NCBI RefSeq assembly: GCF_029889845.1
Contig: NZ_JARANV010000025.1
Span: forward strand, 1 to 59,240
Length of the DNA stretch: 59,240 nt
From: Halomonas sp. 25-S5
GTDB taxonomy: Bacteria; Pseudomonadota; Gammaproteobacteria; Pseudomonadales; Halomonadaceae
Direction: 5' to 3'
This document shows positions 39,770 through 49,062 of this stretch, piece after piece. Positions within the stretch are counted from its first letter, which is position 1; every line of letters begins with the position of its first letter. The position numbers and the translations under genes are program-made. The notes beneath the pieces were generated by a model. It did not search any database and was not told the origin of the DNA. It saw only the letters and a list, made by a program, of their open reading frames with translations.

Positions 39770-40269
39770 GCGTCGGCTCTCTCGTCCTCGGTATCGGAAT
39801 CGCGATTCGACGGCGCATAGGGGTCGGCGATCCCCAGCGACGCGAGTATCTCACGCTCGAGGGCTTCCATGGCCTCGGCCTCGGTGTCCTCCAGGTGGTC
39901 ATGGCCTAGCAGGTGCAGGGTGCCGTGGACCACCATGTGAGCGTAGTGAGCGCGCAACGACTTGTCCTGCTCGGCGGCCTCGCGGGCCACCACCGAGTGG
40001 CAGACCACCAGGTCACCGAGCAGCGGCAGTTCGACCCCGGGCGGGCTCTCGAAGGGAAAGGACAGCACGTTGGTGGGCCTGTCCCTGCCGCGGTAGTCGC
40101 GATTGAGGGTCTGGCCCTCGGCTTCGTCGACGAAGCGGATGGTGAGCTCATGGCGTGGCTCATCGGCATGGCGCGCCAGCACCGCGGCCACCCAGGCCTC
40201 GAGCTCGCCCTGGGCCGGCAGGCCGTCGGCCTCGAGGGCGACCTGGCGGTCGATGAGGAGGGGGCTCAT
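39766..40269 (-). CDS. ybeY: Endoribonuclease YbeY
   Basis: A 167-residue zinc-dependent endoribonuclease for 16S rRNA 3'-end maturation and ribosome quality control. The zinc motif [11 protein letters not shown] (near residue 123) is intact, with [13 protein letters not shown] upstream. An acidic tail follows the conserved domain ([14 protein letters not shown]), slightly longer than in E. coli (155 residues). ATGA overlaps join it to phoH upstream and corC downstream. Confidence 0.95.
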   Translation of the reverse strand: MSPLLIDRQVALEADGLPAQGELEAWVAAVLARHADEPRHELTIRFVDEAEGQTLNRDYRGRDRPTNVLSFPFESPPGVELPLLGDLVVCHSVVAREAAEQDKSLRAHYAHMVVHGTLHLLGHDHLEDTEAEAMEALEREILASLGIADPYAPSNRDSDTEDERADA

Positions 40270-41363
40270 GAGTCGGCAGGCCCCTGGTCGTCGTGGCGTT
40301 GCTTGTCCTGCCGGGCGCGCTCCAGGCGATCCTGTCGCAGGAGCTCGCGCTCCTCGCGCTGGGCGCGCTCGGAGGCTTCCTGTTCGGCCTCGAAGTGGTC
40401 ATAGGCCTCGATGATGCGCTGCACCAGGGGGTGGCGCACCACGTCCTTGGCGGCGAAGTGGGTCACGCCGATGCCGGGGGTCCCCTTGAGCACCTCGAGC
40501 ACCTGGATCAGCCCCGAACTCTGGCCGCGGGGCAGGTCGACCTGGGTGACGTCGCCGGTGATCACCGCCGTGGAGCCGAAGCCGATGCGGGTCAAGAACA
40601 TCTTCATCTGCTCGCGGGTGGTGTTCTGGCTCTCGTCGAGGATGATGAAGGCGTTGTTGAGAGTGCGCCCGCGCATGTAGGCCAACGGGGCGATCTCGAT
40701 CACCTGGCGTTCGATCAGCTTGGCCACCTGCTCGAAGCCGATCATCTCGTAGAGGGCGTCATAGAGCGGGCGCAGGTAGGGATCGATCTTCTGGGCCAGG
40801 TCTCCGGGCAAGAAGCCGAGCTTCTCGCCGGCCTCCACGGCCGGGCGCACCAGCAGGATGCGGCGCACTTCCTGTTGGTTGAGCGCCTCTACCGCCGCCG
40901 CCACGGCCAGGTAGGTCTTGCCGGTGCCCGCCGGGCCGATGCCGAAGTTGATGTCGTGGGCGCGTATGCTCTGCACGTAGCCCTGCTGATTGAAGCCGCG
41001 GGGCTTGATCAGCGTGCGCGGGGTCCGCAGCAGCACCTCGTCCTCCGGCTCGCCGCCTTCCTCCTCGTCCAGCGCCTCCAGGCCCGACTCCTGCAGGAAG
41101 AGGTGCACGGTGTCCGGCTCCAGGTCGGTGGCCTCGGTCTCGCGGTAGAGGTGTTCCAGCACGTTGGCGGCGGCCTTGACGCGATGGGTCGGTCCGGCGA
41201 GCTGGAAGATGTTGCCGCGGTTGCGAAGCGTGATGCCGAGCCGCGACTCGACCAGCTTGAGGTGCTCGTCACGCTGGCCGCAGAGGTTGGCTAGGCGACG
41301 CGGGTCGTTGGGCTCGAGGTTCAGGGTGACGATGCGGTTGGCCGGAGAAGATGGCTGGCTCAA
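40266..41363 (-). CDS. ybeZ: PhoH-family ATPase (YbeZ)
   Basis: A 365-residue P-loop ATPase of the PhoH family. Walker A is [11 protein letters not shown] near residue 145 and Walker B is [12 protein letters not shown] near residue 240. An N-terminal KH-like segment ([15 protein letters not shown]) precedes it. The most credible start is a TTG codon ([20 protein letters not shown]); no ATG is available in frame before the conserved region, which makes weak translation likely. The last about 35 residues are highly charged. It is the partner of YbeY in E. coli. Confidence 0.92.
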   Translation of the reverse strand: MSQPSSPANRIVTLNLEPNDPRRLANLCGQRDEHLKLVESRLGITLRNRGNIFQLAGPTHRVKAAANVLEHLYRETEATDLEPDTVHLFLQESGLEALDEEEGGEPEDEVLLRTPRTLIKPRGFNQQGYVQSIRAHDINFGIGPAGTGKTYLAVAAAVEALNQQEVRRILLVRPAVEAGEKLGFLPGDLAQKIDPYLRPLYDALYEMIGFEQVAKLIERQVIEIAPLAYMRGRTLNNAFIILDESQNTTREQMKMFLTRIGFGSTAVITGDVTQVDLPRGQSSGLIQVLEVLKGTPGIGVTHFAAKDVVRHPLVQRIIEAYDHFEAEQEASERAQREERELLRQDRLERARQDKQRHDDQGPADS

Positions 41364-41404
41364 GACAGGGGAATCCGTGCAGGGAGAATGTAGGGTCAGC
41401 TTAC

Positions 41405-41426
41405 TGCCCCGGCGCTGGCCGGGGCA
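41405..41426. terminator. GC-rich hairpin between miaB and ybeZ
   Basis: TGCCCCGGC and GCCGGGGCA pair over 9 bp with a 4-nt loop, in the 73-nt gap between the miaB stop and the ybeZ start. No T-run follows on the minus strand, so readthrough is possible. Confidence 0.45.
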
Positions 41427-41436
41427 ATCGTGACAC

Positions 41437-42780
41437 TCAGAAGCGAGCGGGGGAGGCCAGTTCGCCGCGCAGCGAGTTGGGCAGCGCCTCGCTGATCTCC
41501 ACGTCGACGAAGACGCCGATCAGCTCGAAGGGGTTGGCGGCACGGAAGTTGACCACGCGGTTGTTCTCGGTGCGCCCGGAGAGCTGGCCCGGGTCCTTCG
41601 GCGAGAAGCCGGTGACCAGGATGCGCTGGGTGGTACCCACCATGCGCCGGCTGATCTGCATCGCCTGCTGGTTGATGCGCTCCTGGAGGATCGCCAGGCG
41701 CTGCTTCTTGACGCCTTCCGGGGTGTCGTCCGGAAGGTCGGCCGCCGGCGTACCGGGGCGTGCCGAGTAGACGAAGCTGAAGGAGTGGTCGAAGCCGATG
41801 CGGTGGATCAGGTCCATGGTGGCCTCGAAGTCCGCCTCGGTCTCGCCGGGGAAGCCGATGATGAAGTCCGAGGAGAAACTGATGTCCGGGCGCAGTGCGC
41901 GGATGCGCTCCATCTTGTCGACGTACTCCTCGACGGTGTGGCCGCGCTTCATGGCCGCGAGCACGCGATCCGAGCCGGCCTGCACCGGCAGGTGCAGGTG
42001 GCTGACCAGCTCGGGGATCTCCGCGTAGGCCTCGATCAGGCTGTCGGTAAACTCCACCGGGTGGGAGGTGGTGAAGCGGATGCGGTCGATGCCCTCTACC
42101 GCCGCCACGCAACTGATCAGCTCGGCCAGGTCGATCTCGTCGCCCAGCTGGTTCTCGCCGCGGTAGGCATTGACGTTCTGGCCCAGCAGGTTGATCTCGC
42201 GCACGCCCTGGTCGGCCAGGTGGATCACCTCGTCCATCACCGCCTCGAAAGGCCGCGAGACCTCCTCACCGCGGGTATAGGGCACCACGCAGAAGGTGCA
42301 GTATTTGGAGCAGCCCTCCATCACCGAGACGAAGGCGGTGGCGCCGTCGGAGCTCGGCTTGGGCAGGTGGTCGAACTTCTCGATCTCAGGGAAGGTGACG
42401 TCGACCACCGAGATCTGGTCGTTGCGGCGCGAGTCGAGCATGGACGGCACCCGATGCAGGGTCTGGGGCCCGAACACCATGTCGACATGGGGCGCGCGCT
42501 TGCGCAGCGCCTCGCCCTCCTGGCTGGCCACGCAGCCCCCGACGCCGATCACCAGGTCGGGGTTGGCCTCCTTGAGCTTCTTCCAGCGCCCCAGCTGGTG
42601 GAACACCTTCTCCTGGGCCTTCTCGCGGATGGAGCAGGTGTTGAGCAGGATGACGTCGGCATCGCGCTCGTCGTCGGTGAGCTCGAGCTGGTGGGATTCG
42701 CCGAGCAGATCCGCCATGCGCGCGGAGTCGTACTCGTTCATCTGGCAGCCGTGCGTCTTGATGAAGAGTTTCTTCGCCAT
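41437..42780 (-). CDS. miaB: tRNA-2-methylthio-N6-isopentenyladenosine synthase
   Basis: A 447-residue radical-SAM methylthiotransferase acting on ms2i6A37 of tRNA. The N-terminal UPF0004 domain has three cluster Cys in [16 protein letters not shown] and GVGGCVASQ. The radical-SAM motif is [15 protein letters not shown] near residue 155, and a TRAM domain ends the protein (about 375-440). [15 protein letters not shown] is taken as start; a longer in-frame extension has no ribosome site. It heads the miaB-ybeZ-ybeY-corC-lnt series, the same order as in E. coli. Confidence 0.96.
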   Translation of the reverse strand: MAKKLFIKTHGCQMNEYDSARMADLLGESHQLELTDDERDADVILLNTCSIREKAQEKVFHQLGRWKKLKEANPDLVIGVGGCVASQEGEALRKRAPHVDMVFGPQTLHRVPSMLDSRRNDQISVVDVTFPEIEKFDHLPKPSSDGATAFVSVMEGCSKYCTFCVVPYTRGEEVSRPFEAVMDEVIHLADQGVREINLLGQNVNAYRGENQLGDEIDLAELISCVAAVEGIDRIRFTTSHPVEFTDSLIEAYAEIPELVSHLHLPVQAGSDRVLAAMKRGHTVEEYVDKMERIRALRPDISFSSDFIIGFPGETEADFEATMDLIHRIGFDHSFSFVYSARPGTPAADLPDDTPEGVKKQRLAILQERINQQAMQISRRMVGTTQRILVTGFSPKDPGQLSGRTENNRVVNFRAANPFELIGVFVDVEISEALPNSLRGELASPARF

Positions 42781-42983
42781 AAGAATAGGTCGCGGCTTCT
42801 GGCGCGACGGTGCACCGTTGGATGGACGTTGGCGGGCGGCCGAATGGCCACCCGGGACAAGACCCGCCATTATACGCCGCGGCCGCCATCGGGGCCAGCT
42901 GCCGGCCGGCGCGACTGTGGTACCCTGTGTGCCTTACGCGACAGAGCCGCTCCACGCGAGCCTTGGACAGCCAGGACAACGGC

Positions 42984-43613
42984 ATGACGATACACAGACT
43001 CAAGATTCTGACACTGGGCGTGGCGCTCGCGACGCTCCCCCAAGCCCTGCATGCTCAGGAGGCGGCCAACGCCACCGCCTGGGTGTCGGACGAACTTTCT
43101 ACCTATGTGCGCAGCGGCCCGACCGACGGCTACCGAATCATCGGCACCCTGACCGCCGGTGAGCCGGTGACGGTCCTGGAGACCAGCGGCGACTACAGCC
43201 GGGTGGAAGACGGAGACGGCGACACCGTCTGGGTGCTCAGCCGCGAGCTGCAGGAGGCCCCCAGCGCCCAGCAGCAACTGCCGGCGCTGGAAGCCCGGGT
43301 GGAGGAGCTGACCAATGAGCTTTCCGGCATCAACGACACCTGGGAGAGCCGTACCGCGTCGATGACCGAGACCCTCGAGGTCCGCGAGCAGCGCATTGCC
43401 GAGCTCGAGGCGCGTAACGCGGCGCTCGAAGGGGAGACCGAGCAGTCGCGCGCCACCATCCGCGAGCTCCAGGCCCGCCTGGATACCCAGGAGGAAGACT
43501 TGCTGATGCGCTACTTCATGTACGGTGGCGGGGTTGCCGGGGCCGGCCTGCTGGTGGGGTTGATCGTGCCCCACCTGCCGCGCCGTCGCCGCAAGCGCGA
43601 TCGCTGGTTCTGA
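42984..43613 (+). CDS. SH3-domain envelope protein (YgiM/TIGR04211 type)
   Basis: A 209-residue membrane-anchored periplasmic protein. A signal peptide (residues 1-25, ending LHAQ) precedes a bacterial SH3 domain (about 33-92; TYVRSGPTDGYRIIGTLTAGEPVTVLE). A coiled coil of Glu/Arg/Ala heptads spans about 95-175. One membrane helix at about 180-198 (YGGGVAGAGLLVGLIVP) ends in a basic tail RRRRKRD. This layout matches E. coli YgiM and the TIGR04211 family. The function is unknown; cell-wall binding by the SH3 domain is likely. Confidence 0.85.
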   Translation: MTIHRLKILTLGVALATLPQALHAQEAANATAWVSDELSTYVRSGPTDGYRIIGTLTAGEPVTVLETSGDYSRVEDGDGDTVWVLSRELQEAPSAQQQLPALEARVEELTNELSGINDTWESRTASMTETLEVREQRIAELEARNAALEGETEQSRATIRELQARLDTQEEDLLMRYFMYGGGVAGAGLLVGLIVPHLPRRRRKRDRWF

Positions 43614-43632
43614 TGCCGGCTTGGCTGGGGGA

Positions 43633-44262
43633 ATGATGGCCAACGAATGGCGGGAGCGCTGGCGCGAGGGGCGCATCGGTTTTCACCGTGATCGGCCTCA
43701 CCCGGCGCTGGTCCGTCACTGGCCTGGCCTGGGAGTGCGGGCCGGCACCAAGGTGCTGGTGCCGCTGTGCGGCAAGAGCCTGGACATGCGCTGGCTGGCG
43801 CGCCATGACCACCCGGTGTTGGGCATCGAGCTGGCCGGGCAGGCCATCGAGGCGTTCGTCGCCGAGGGCGTAGGGGAGGTGACCCGCTATCGCCAGGCCG
43901 GCTTCGACATCTGTCGCCAGGGCAGCGTGGAGCTGTGGTGCGGCGACTTCTTCCACTTCCATATCGAACAGGCGGCGGAGATCGGGGCCTTCTACGACCG
44001 CGCCGCCCTGATCGCCCTGCCGGCGGCCACCCGCCAGCGCTACGCCTTCCATCTTGCCCAGCTGATCTCCCCCGGTGCCCGAGGGCTGCTGATCAGCCTG
44101 ACGCGCGGCCCCGGCGGGCCACCGTTCAGCGTCTCCGCCGAGGAGGTGCGCGAGCTGTTTGCGCCCAACTTTCGCGTCACCCACCTGGAGGACGGCGAGC
44201 CGGAGCCCAGCGGCTTTCGCGAGAGTGCCTGGGCGCTGGAGCGCCGCGGCCCGCTGGTCTGA
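43633..44262 (+). CDS. tpm: Thiopurine S-methyltransferase family protein
   Basis: A 209-residue SAM-dependent methyltransferase of the TPMT family. Characteristic features are WRERWREGRIGFH near the N-terminus, VLVPLCGKSLDMRWLA (SAM loop near residue 45), VLGIELAGQAIEAF and FYDRAALIALPAATRQRYA. Bacterial members methylate thiopurines, selenium or tellurium compounds. The ATG at 43633 follows TGGGGGA; a nearby ATG three bases later is also possible. It is separated by 19 nt from the SH3 gene and converges with the lipoprotein gene. Confidence 0.92.
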   Translation: MMANEWRERWREGRIGFHRDRPHPALVRHWPGLGVRAGTKVLVPLCGKSLDMRWLARHDHPVLGIELAGQAIEAFVAEGVGEVTRYRQAGFDICRQGSVELWCGDFFHFHIEQAAEIGAFYDRAALIALPAATRQRYAFHLAQLISPGARGLLISLTRGPGGPPFSVSAEEVRELFAPNFRVTHLEDGEPEPSGFRESAWALERRGPLV

Positions 44263-44268
44263 GCGGAT

Positions 44269-44859
44269 TCAGCGCGCCAGCAGTCGTCCCAGCTCGGGGT
44301 CGCGGAAGGCGCGGTCGAGGCCATCGGAGAGCAGCTCGTTGACCATGCGGGTGTTGGCCTTCTTGTCGGGGCGCATGGCATAGCTCTGGGTGCGGCGCGA
44401 GGTATAGGTGCCGGCATAGGTGTTGCCGGCGTTGATCGCCTCGGCGATCAGTACCGCCTCGAGCCGTGCCTCGTCGATAAGGGGACGGCTCTCGCCACGC
44501 TCGTAGCCCAGGTGATCCAGGGTCAGCGTCAGGCTGGGGCGTCCCTCGGCGCGCGCCGTGGTCGGGGTGAAGCCCATTTCCCGCACGGCGCGTTCCGCCT
44601 CCGCCTGCAGCCGCGGCACCAGTTCGTGAGCGTTGACGGTGATCACGGCGGTGGACATGGCGCTGCCGGTGCGGGTCCCGATCACCTCGCTGTCGCGACC
44701 GTCCACAGCCGTCACGGTGACCGCCTGGCCGCTGCCACTCTGCGGCACCCGGGCGGTGCGCTTGGGGTCGAGCTGCAGGTAGTGGGGGCTGGCACAGCCG
44801 GCCAGCCAGCCGGTGGCGAGGAGCAGGGCACAGGCCCCCAGGACGTGACGACGCTGCAT
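44269..44859 (-). CDS. YajG-like outer-membrane lipoprotein
   Basis: A 196-residue lipoprotein. The lipobox LAGC places the modified Cys at residue 22, followed by ASP. The mature part (SPHYLQLDPKRTARVP, then STAVITVNAHELVPRLQAEAERAVREMGF) matches the YajG family of small envelope lipoproteins of unknown role. The start MQRRHVLG follows GGAGACC; the longer reading upstream has no signal. It stands alone between convergent tpm and divergent GNAT genes. Confidence 0.83.
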   Translation of the reverse strand: MQRRHVLGACALLLATGWLAGCASPHYLQLDPKRTARVPQSGSGQAVTVTAVDGRDSEVIGTRTGSAMSTAVITVNAHELVPRLQAEAERAVREMGFTPTTARAEGRPSLTLTLDHLGYERGESRPLIDEARLEAVLIAEAINAGNTYAGTYTSRRTQSYAMRPDKKANTRMVNELLSDGLDRAFRDPELGRLLAR

Positions 44860-44981
44860 GGAAGGTCTCCCGATGATGGCAGGGCCCCGAGTATATCCCC
44901 CGGACCTAGGCGCGGGAACCGCTGTCGCGACCCGTTCCGTGCGAGCGGTTACACTGCAGGGATAGCCACAGGAGCCGCGAC

Positions 44982-45407
44982 ATGATCCGACCCGCCACCC
45001 GGGAGGAGTTCCCACAGCTTGTCGACATCTGGCTGCGTGCCTCTCAGAAGGCCCACCCGTTCATCTCCGAGGCCTGCTGGAGGGCACGTGCCGATGACAT
45101 GGCGCTTCGCCGCCTGCCCGCCTGCGAGGTGCAGGTGCTGGAGGCCGGCCGACGCGTGATCGGCTTCTGCGCCATGCATGGTGACCGCCTCGAGGCGCTG
45201 TTCGTCGACCCCGAGGTGCAGAGCTTCGGGCATGGCACCGGCCTGATGGCCCACGCCATGGAGGGCCACCGCACCATCACCCTCTGGGTCTATTCCCGCA
45301 ACGTGCGCGCCGTCTCCTTCTACCGGCGGCTGGGCTTTTGCATCGTCGATGAGCGTGAGGACCCGGAGACCGGGGAGCAGGAGTCGCTTATGGCCTGGTC
45401 CCGCTGA
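44982..45407 (+). CDS. GNAT-family N-acetyltransferase (YjaB-like)
   Basis: A 141-residue GNAT protein. The acetyl-CoA loop VQSFGHGTGLMAHAM (near residue 79) and the C-terminal NVRAVSFYRRLGFCIVDE are typical. The N-terminus MIRPATREEFPQLVDIWLRASQKAHPF is very close in character to E. coli YjaB, whose acceptor is not established. It has AGGAG-like bases (CAGGAGCC) before the ATG. It is divergent from the lipoprotein gene and precedes rpe. Confidence 0.87.
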   Translation: MIRPATREEFPQLVDIWLRASQKAHPFISEACWRARADDMALRRLPACEVQVLEAGRRVIGFCAMHGDRLEALFVDPEVQSFGHGTGLMAHAMEGHRTITLWVYSRNVRAVSFYRRLGFCIVDEREDPETGEQESLMAWSR

Positions 45408-45473
45408 GGCGCCTGGCGAGGTCCAGGCTCTCGCGGGGCTCTGGTAGAATGCCCGGGATCGCCTGCCCACCCC

Positions 45474-46187
45474 ATGACGGACGACCCCATGACCGACACG
45501 ACCCGCGACTTCCTGATCGCTCCTTCCATCCTCTCCGCCGATTTCGCCCGGCTGGGCGCGGAAGTGGATGATGTGCTGGCCTCCGGCGCCGACATCATCC
45601 ACTTCGACGTGATGGACAACCACTACGTCCCGAACCTCACGATCGGGCCGATGCTCTGCGAGGCCCTGCGCAAGCATGGGGTGAGCGCGCCCATCGACGC
45701 CCACCTGATGGTCAGGCCGGTGGATCGGCTGATCGGGGACTTCATCGACGCGGGGGCCAGCTACATCACCTTCCACCCCGAGGCCTCGGACCATATCGAC
45801 CGCTCGCTGCAGCTGATCCGCGACGCCGGCTGCCGGGCGGGCCTGGTGTTCAACCCGGCCACGCCGCTCTCCTATCTCGACTACGTGATGGACAAGGTCG
45901 ACATGATCCTGCTGATGAGCGTCAACCCGGGGTTCGGGGGCCAGTCGTTCATCCCCGGGACCCTGGACAAGCTGCGCGAGGCGCGGCGGCGCATCGATGC
46001 CTCGGGTCGCCCGATCCGCCTGGAGATCGATGGCGGGGTGAAGGTCGACAACATCGCCGAGATCGCCCGGGCCGGGGCCGATACCTTCGTGGCCGGCTCG
46101 GCGGTGTTCAAGGCGCGCAACGAGGCCGACCCGCACCGCTACGACAGCGTGATCCGAGAGTTCCGCGACCAGCTGGCCAGAGCATAG
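45474..46187 (+). CDS. rpe: Ribulose-phosphate 3-epimerase
   Basis: A 237-residue TIM-barrel metalloenzyme of the pentose phosphate pathway. [14 protein letters not shown] near the start, [17 protein letters not shown] (metal ligands), [13 protein letters not shown] and [10 protein letters not shown] are all conserved. An ATG five codons later (45489, MTDTTRD) is an alternative start. It heads the rpe...gph-trp series typical of this group, although two unrelated genes separate it from gph here. Confidence 0.96.
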   Translation: MTDDPMTDTTRDFLIAPSILSADFARLGAEVDDVLASGADIIHFDVMDNHYVPNLTIGPMLCEALRKHGVSAPIDAHLMVRPVDRLIGDFIDAGASYITFHPEASDHIDRSLQLIRDAGCRAGLVFNPATPLSYLDYVMDKVDMILLMSVNPGFGGQSFIPGTLDKLREARRRIDASGRPIRLEIDGGVKVDNIAEIARAGADTFVAGSAVFKARNEADPHRYDSVIREFRDQLARA

Positions 46188-46195
46188 GGCGCCCC

Positions 46196-46492
46196 GTGGA
46201 GAAGTCGCTTCCCGCTCCCCTATGGCACCTCTATCTGGTGGAGACCGCCGGCGGTGCGCTGTACACCGGGATCACCACCGACGTGGCCCGACGCCTGGCC
46301 GAGCACCGTGCCGGCCGGGGGGCCAAGGCGCTGCGCGGCAAGGGGCCGCTGGTGCTTCGCCACCAGGAGCCCGTCGGCAGCCGCGGTGAGGCCTTGCGCC
46401 TGGAGGCACGCCTGAAGCGCCTGACCGCGTCGGCCAAGCGCACCTGGCTGACACAGCGGAAGGCGGCGACGGCAGAGGTCCTGCTGACCTGA
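46196..46492 (+). CDS. GIY-YIG nuclease-domain protein (YhbQ-like)
   Basis: A 98-residue single-domain GIY-YIG protein, starting at GTG. The domain signature [26 protein letters not shown] (14-39) carries the YL-x10-YTG pattern and the conserved Arg; the Glu is in the LEARLKRL helix. Such small proteins are taken to be DNA nucleases involved in repair. It lies 8 nt after rpe, so it is probably co-transcribed. Confidence 0.87.
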   Translation: MEKSLPAPLWHLYLVETAGGALYTGITTDVARRLAEHRAGRGAKALRGKGPLVLRHQEPVGSRGEALRLEARLKRLTASAKRTWLTQRKAATAEVLLT

Positions 46493-46518
46493 CGACCTGT
46501 TCGGATGAGGCGCCTGGG

Positions 46519-47817
46519 TCAGTGAAGCTTCATGCGCGGCTTGAGGAAGCGGTTGATGCCATCCACCACCACGATGAGGCCCGTCTTGAGGGTGCCGTGG
46601 ATGGCGCGCTGGTGCATGCGGTAAAGCGAGGCATAGAAGAACTTCGCCAGGTGTCCCTCGATGAACAGGCTGCGTGCCGAGGCCCCGCGCATCAGGCTGC
46701 CGACGGCTTCGAAGTGCGCCAGCGAGATCAGCGACCCTCGGTCCCGATAGACGAAGGGCTCGAGCGGCTTGCCGTCCAGTTGGGCGAGCAGGTTGCGATA
46801 GAGCGTCGAGACCTGCTGGTGGGCGGTCTGGGCGCGCGGGGGCACCGTGCTGCCATCTCCCTGGGGGCAGCTGGCACAGTCTCCCATGGCGAAGACATGG
46901 GGATCCTCCGTGCTCTGCAGGGTCGCGTGGACCTTGAGTCGGTGGTTGGATTCCGTCGGCAGTCCCAGCTCGGAGAGGAAGGGCGGGGCCTTGATGCCGG
47001 CCGCCCAGACGCCGAGATTGATGTCGATGCGCTGGCCATCGGCGGTATGAATCGCGCTGGCCTCTACGCGAGTCACGCGGGTGGCAGCATGAAGTTTCAC
47101 GCCGAGGCCCTCGAGTTCCTGATGGACCGCCTGACTGATGCGTTCGGGCAGGGCCGGCAGGATCCGGGGGGCGGCTTCGATCAGGTGAACCTCGAGGTGG
47201 TCACTGTCCAGGTCCGTGACGCCGTAGCTGTGCAGCATGCGCGAGGCTTCATGGAGCTCTGCCGCGAGTTCCACCCCGGTGGCGCCGGCGCCGACGATGC
47301 CGACGACCATGCGGGCATGCCGTTCACTGCCCGGGTCGCTGTGACGCAGGAAGGTGTTGAGCATGTCCCGGCGGAAGGCTTCGGCCTGTTGCGGGCTGTC
47401 GAGGAAGTGGCAGTGCTCGTCGACGCCCGGCGTGCCGAAGTCATTGCTGACGCTGCCCAGTGCCAGCACCAGAAGGTCATATTCCAGCGTGCGAGAAGGC
47501 AGCACTTCGCTGCCCTCCTCGTCGAGGATGGGGGCCAGGGTCAGAGTCCTGGCCGTGCGGTCGACGTTACTGAGGGTGCCGCGCTGGAAACGGTAGCCGT
47601 GGTGGCTGGCATGGCCCACGTAGGCGATCTCGTCGAGTCCCGAGTCCAGCGCCCCGGTGGCGACCTCATGCAGCAGCGGCTTCCAGATGTGCGTGGCATT
47701 GCGGTCGACCAGCACGATCTCGGCGCGCCCGCGCCTGCCGAGCTTGCGGCCGAGCCGCGAGACCAGTTCGAGGCCGCCGGCGCCACCTCCGACCACGACG
47801 ATTCTTGGCACACTCAT
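46519..47817 (-). CDS. ndh: Type II NADH:quinone oxidoreductase
   Basis: A 432-residue single-subunit, non-proton-pumping NADH dehydrogenase. The FAD site is RIVVVGGGAGGLELVSRLG (5-23) and the NADH site MVVGIVGAGATGVELAAEL near residue 170. GVWAAGIKAPP and FAMGDCASCP are family landmarks, and the amphipathic C-terminus (FLKPRMKL) suits membrane attachment. Length equals typical Ndh. The start MSVPRIVVVGG is used; a much longer in-frame reading runs antisense through gph and is spurious. It could dispose of NADH made by the island dehydrogenases. Confidence 0.93.
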   Translation of the reverse strand: MSVPRIVVVGGGAGGLELVSRLGRKLGRRGRAEIVLVDRNATHIWKPLLHEVATGALDSGLDEIAYVGHASHHGYRFQRGTLSNVDRTARTLTLAPILDEEGSEVLPSRTLEYDLLVLALGSVSNDFGTPGVDEHCHFLDSPQQAEAFRRDMLNTFLRHSDPGSERHARMVVGIVGAGATGVELAAELHEASRMLHSYGVTDLDSDHLEVHLIEAAPRILPALPERISQAVHQELEGLGVKLHAATRVTRVEASAIHTADGQRIDINLGVWAAGIKAPPFLSELGLPTESNHRLKVHATLQSTEDPHVFAMGDCASCPQGDGSTVPPRAQTAHQQVSTLYRNLLAQLDGKPLEPFVYRDRGSLISLAHFEAVGSLMRGASARSLFIEGHLAKFFYASLYRMHQRAIHGTLKTGLIVVVDGINRFLKPRMKLH

Positions 47818-47923
47818 GCAGCGACTCCAGTAAGGGAAGGGTCTCCAGCATAAGCCCTTGCCCGATTTCCTGCCCATGGCCTGTCCGGCATAATGGCCGC
47901 CCGACTGCATCGCGAGAGGCATC

Positions 47924-48799
47924 ATGCACCCCATACTGAACGACATCCGCCTGGTGACCTTCGACCTGGACGGCACCCTGATCGACTCGGTGCCTGATCT
48001 GGCCTTGGCCGTGGACGCGGCGCTGGCCGATCTGGGCCTGCCCGCTGCCGGCGAGACCAGGGTCCGCGACTGGGTGGGCAACGGCTCGCTGGTGCTGATG
48101 GAGCGGGCGTTGCGGTTCGCAACACAGGTTAGCGAGGTGCCGGGGACTGATCGCAGAGGGGGTCCTATGCCAGGGGTGAGGAGCACTGCTCCGAACGGGC
48201 TGGCCATGGATGGCCAGCACCGGCCCTGCGAGCGAAGCGGGACGCGAGAGCGAAGCAGGGCATCGGTAGCGCCCAGGGAGGGGTTCACAGCGCCCCCTCG
48301 TAGATCAGTCGCCGGAAAAGCCTCGCGTGAAGGCGGTGAAGAAATCGATAAAGTGTTGCTGGAGCAGGCCCACACCGACTTTCTTGACCACTACGGTCGC
48401 GACCCAGGCGCTCATACCCGGCTCTATCCCGGGGTTCGTGAAGCGCTGGACGGCCTGCGCGATCGGGGTCTTCCGCTGGCACTGGTGACCAACAAGCCGA
48501 GCGCCTTCATCGCGCCGATCCTCGAGGCCTTCGGCCTGCAGGCGCACTTCGGCCTGTGCCTGGGAGGCGACAGCCTGGCGCAGAAGAAGCCCGACCCGGC
48601 CCCGCTGTTGCATGTGGCAGCCCACTTCGACATCTCACCCTCGGCCTGCCTGATGGTCGGTGACTCTCGCCACGACATCGAGGCCGGACGCGCCGCGGGG
48701 TTTCGCACCCTGGCCGTGCCCTACGGCTACAATCACGGCGAGCCAGTGCGCGACAGCGGGCCAGATGGCGTGGTTGAATCGCTGGCGGAACTCGTTTAA
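47924..48799 (+). CDS. gph: Phosphoglycolate phosphatase with in-frame insertion
   Basis: A 291-residue HAD phosphatase that dephosphorylates 2-phosphoglycolate. HAD motifs are intact: FDLDGTLID (D14, D16), LVTNKPS, QKKPDPAPLL and VGDSRHDIEAG. The usual length is about 225. The excess of about 65 residues lies at about 65-142 of the cap domain, between MERAL and DKVLLEQAHTDFLDHYG, and is an arginine/serine/proline-rich stretch encoded by a palindromic element (see 48131-48326). The reading frame stays open, so the protein may fold with a surface loop; activity is uncertain. Position before trpE is standard for the group. Confidence 0.88.
   Translation: MHPILNDIRLVTFDLDGTLIDSVPDLALAVDAALADLGLPAAGETRVRDWVGNGSLVLMERALRFATQVSEVPGTDRRGGPMPGVRSTAPNGLAMDGQHRPCERSGTRERSRASVAPREGFTAPPRRSVAGKASREGGEEIDKVLLEQAHTDFLDHYGRDPGAHTRLYPGVREALDGLRDRGLPLALVTNKPSAFIAPILEAFGLQAHFGLCLGGDSLAQKKPDPAPLLHVAAHFDISPSACLMVGDSRHDIEAGRAAGFRTLAVPYGYNHGEPVRDSGPDGVVESLAELV
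48131..48326. repeat. Palindromic element inserted in gph
   Basis: The outer inverted arms GCGAGG/CCTCGC (48131-48136 and 48321-48326) frame CCGG plus GACTGATC-n3-GAGGGGG arms (48139-48161 against 48293-48315, 19 of 23 positions matching). Inside are GGAGCA-C-TGCTCC (48180-48192), GCTGGCCAT-GG-ATGGCCAGC (48199-48218) and CCCTGC...GCAGGG (48224-48260) with GAGCGAAGC twice. There is no room for a transposase. It reads as a mobile palindromic (MITE/RPE-like) element. Confidence 0.8.
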
Positions 48800-48814
48800 C
48801 GTGATTTTGGCTAA

Positions 48815-48854
48815 TGCTATAAGCGCGGCCCAATCAATATGTTATTGCTATAAG
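48815..48854 (+). promoter_or_regulatory. Tandem extended -10 elements before trpE
   Basis: TGCTATAAG, an extended -10 (TGn-TATAAG), occurs at 48815-48823 and 48846-48854, 31 bp apart, in an AT-rich pocket between gph and trpE. No good -35 is visible. It implies a transcribed trpE leader of about 200 nt. Confidence 0.45.
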
Positions 48855-49062
48855 ACGCGGAAACCCCTTGATGATCAGCCGCACGAAGCCGGACACCCTC
48901 TCGACCGCTGGTGGCGCCATGGCCGCCGTACGACGCCTGCCCCGTTCGCCTGCCCCGTTCGCCTGCCCGCGGCGGCTGGCGATGGTGACGCTCGCCTCGC
49001 GAGCCTGATCCGCGGCGCTTCTGCGCCCACCATTGCCAACCCGTCATATCGAGGACCCGGGC

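Noticed and set aside
46519..48375. NDH-2 as a 618-residue protein with a long N-terminal extension
   Set aside because: The extension is antisense to gph and to the palindromic element and has no homologous content; the FAD motif begins at the chosen start, 47817.
48801..48914. trp leader peptide with two Trp codons
   Set aside because: The only in-frame start (GTG at 48801) lies upstream of the likely promoters, and no terminator/antiterminator pair was evident.
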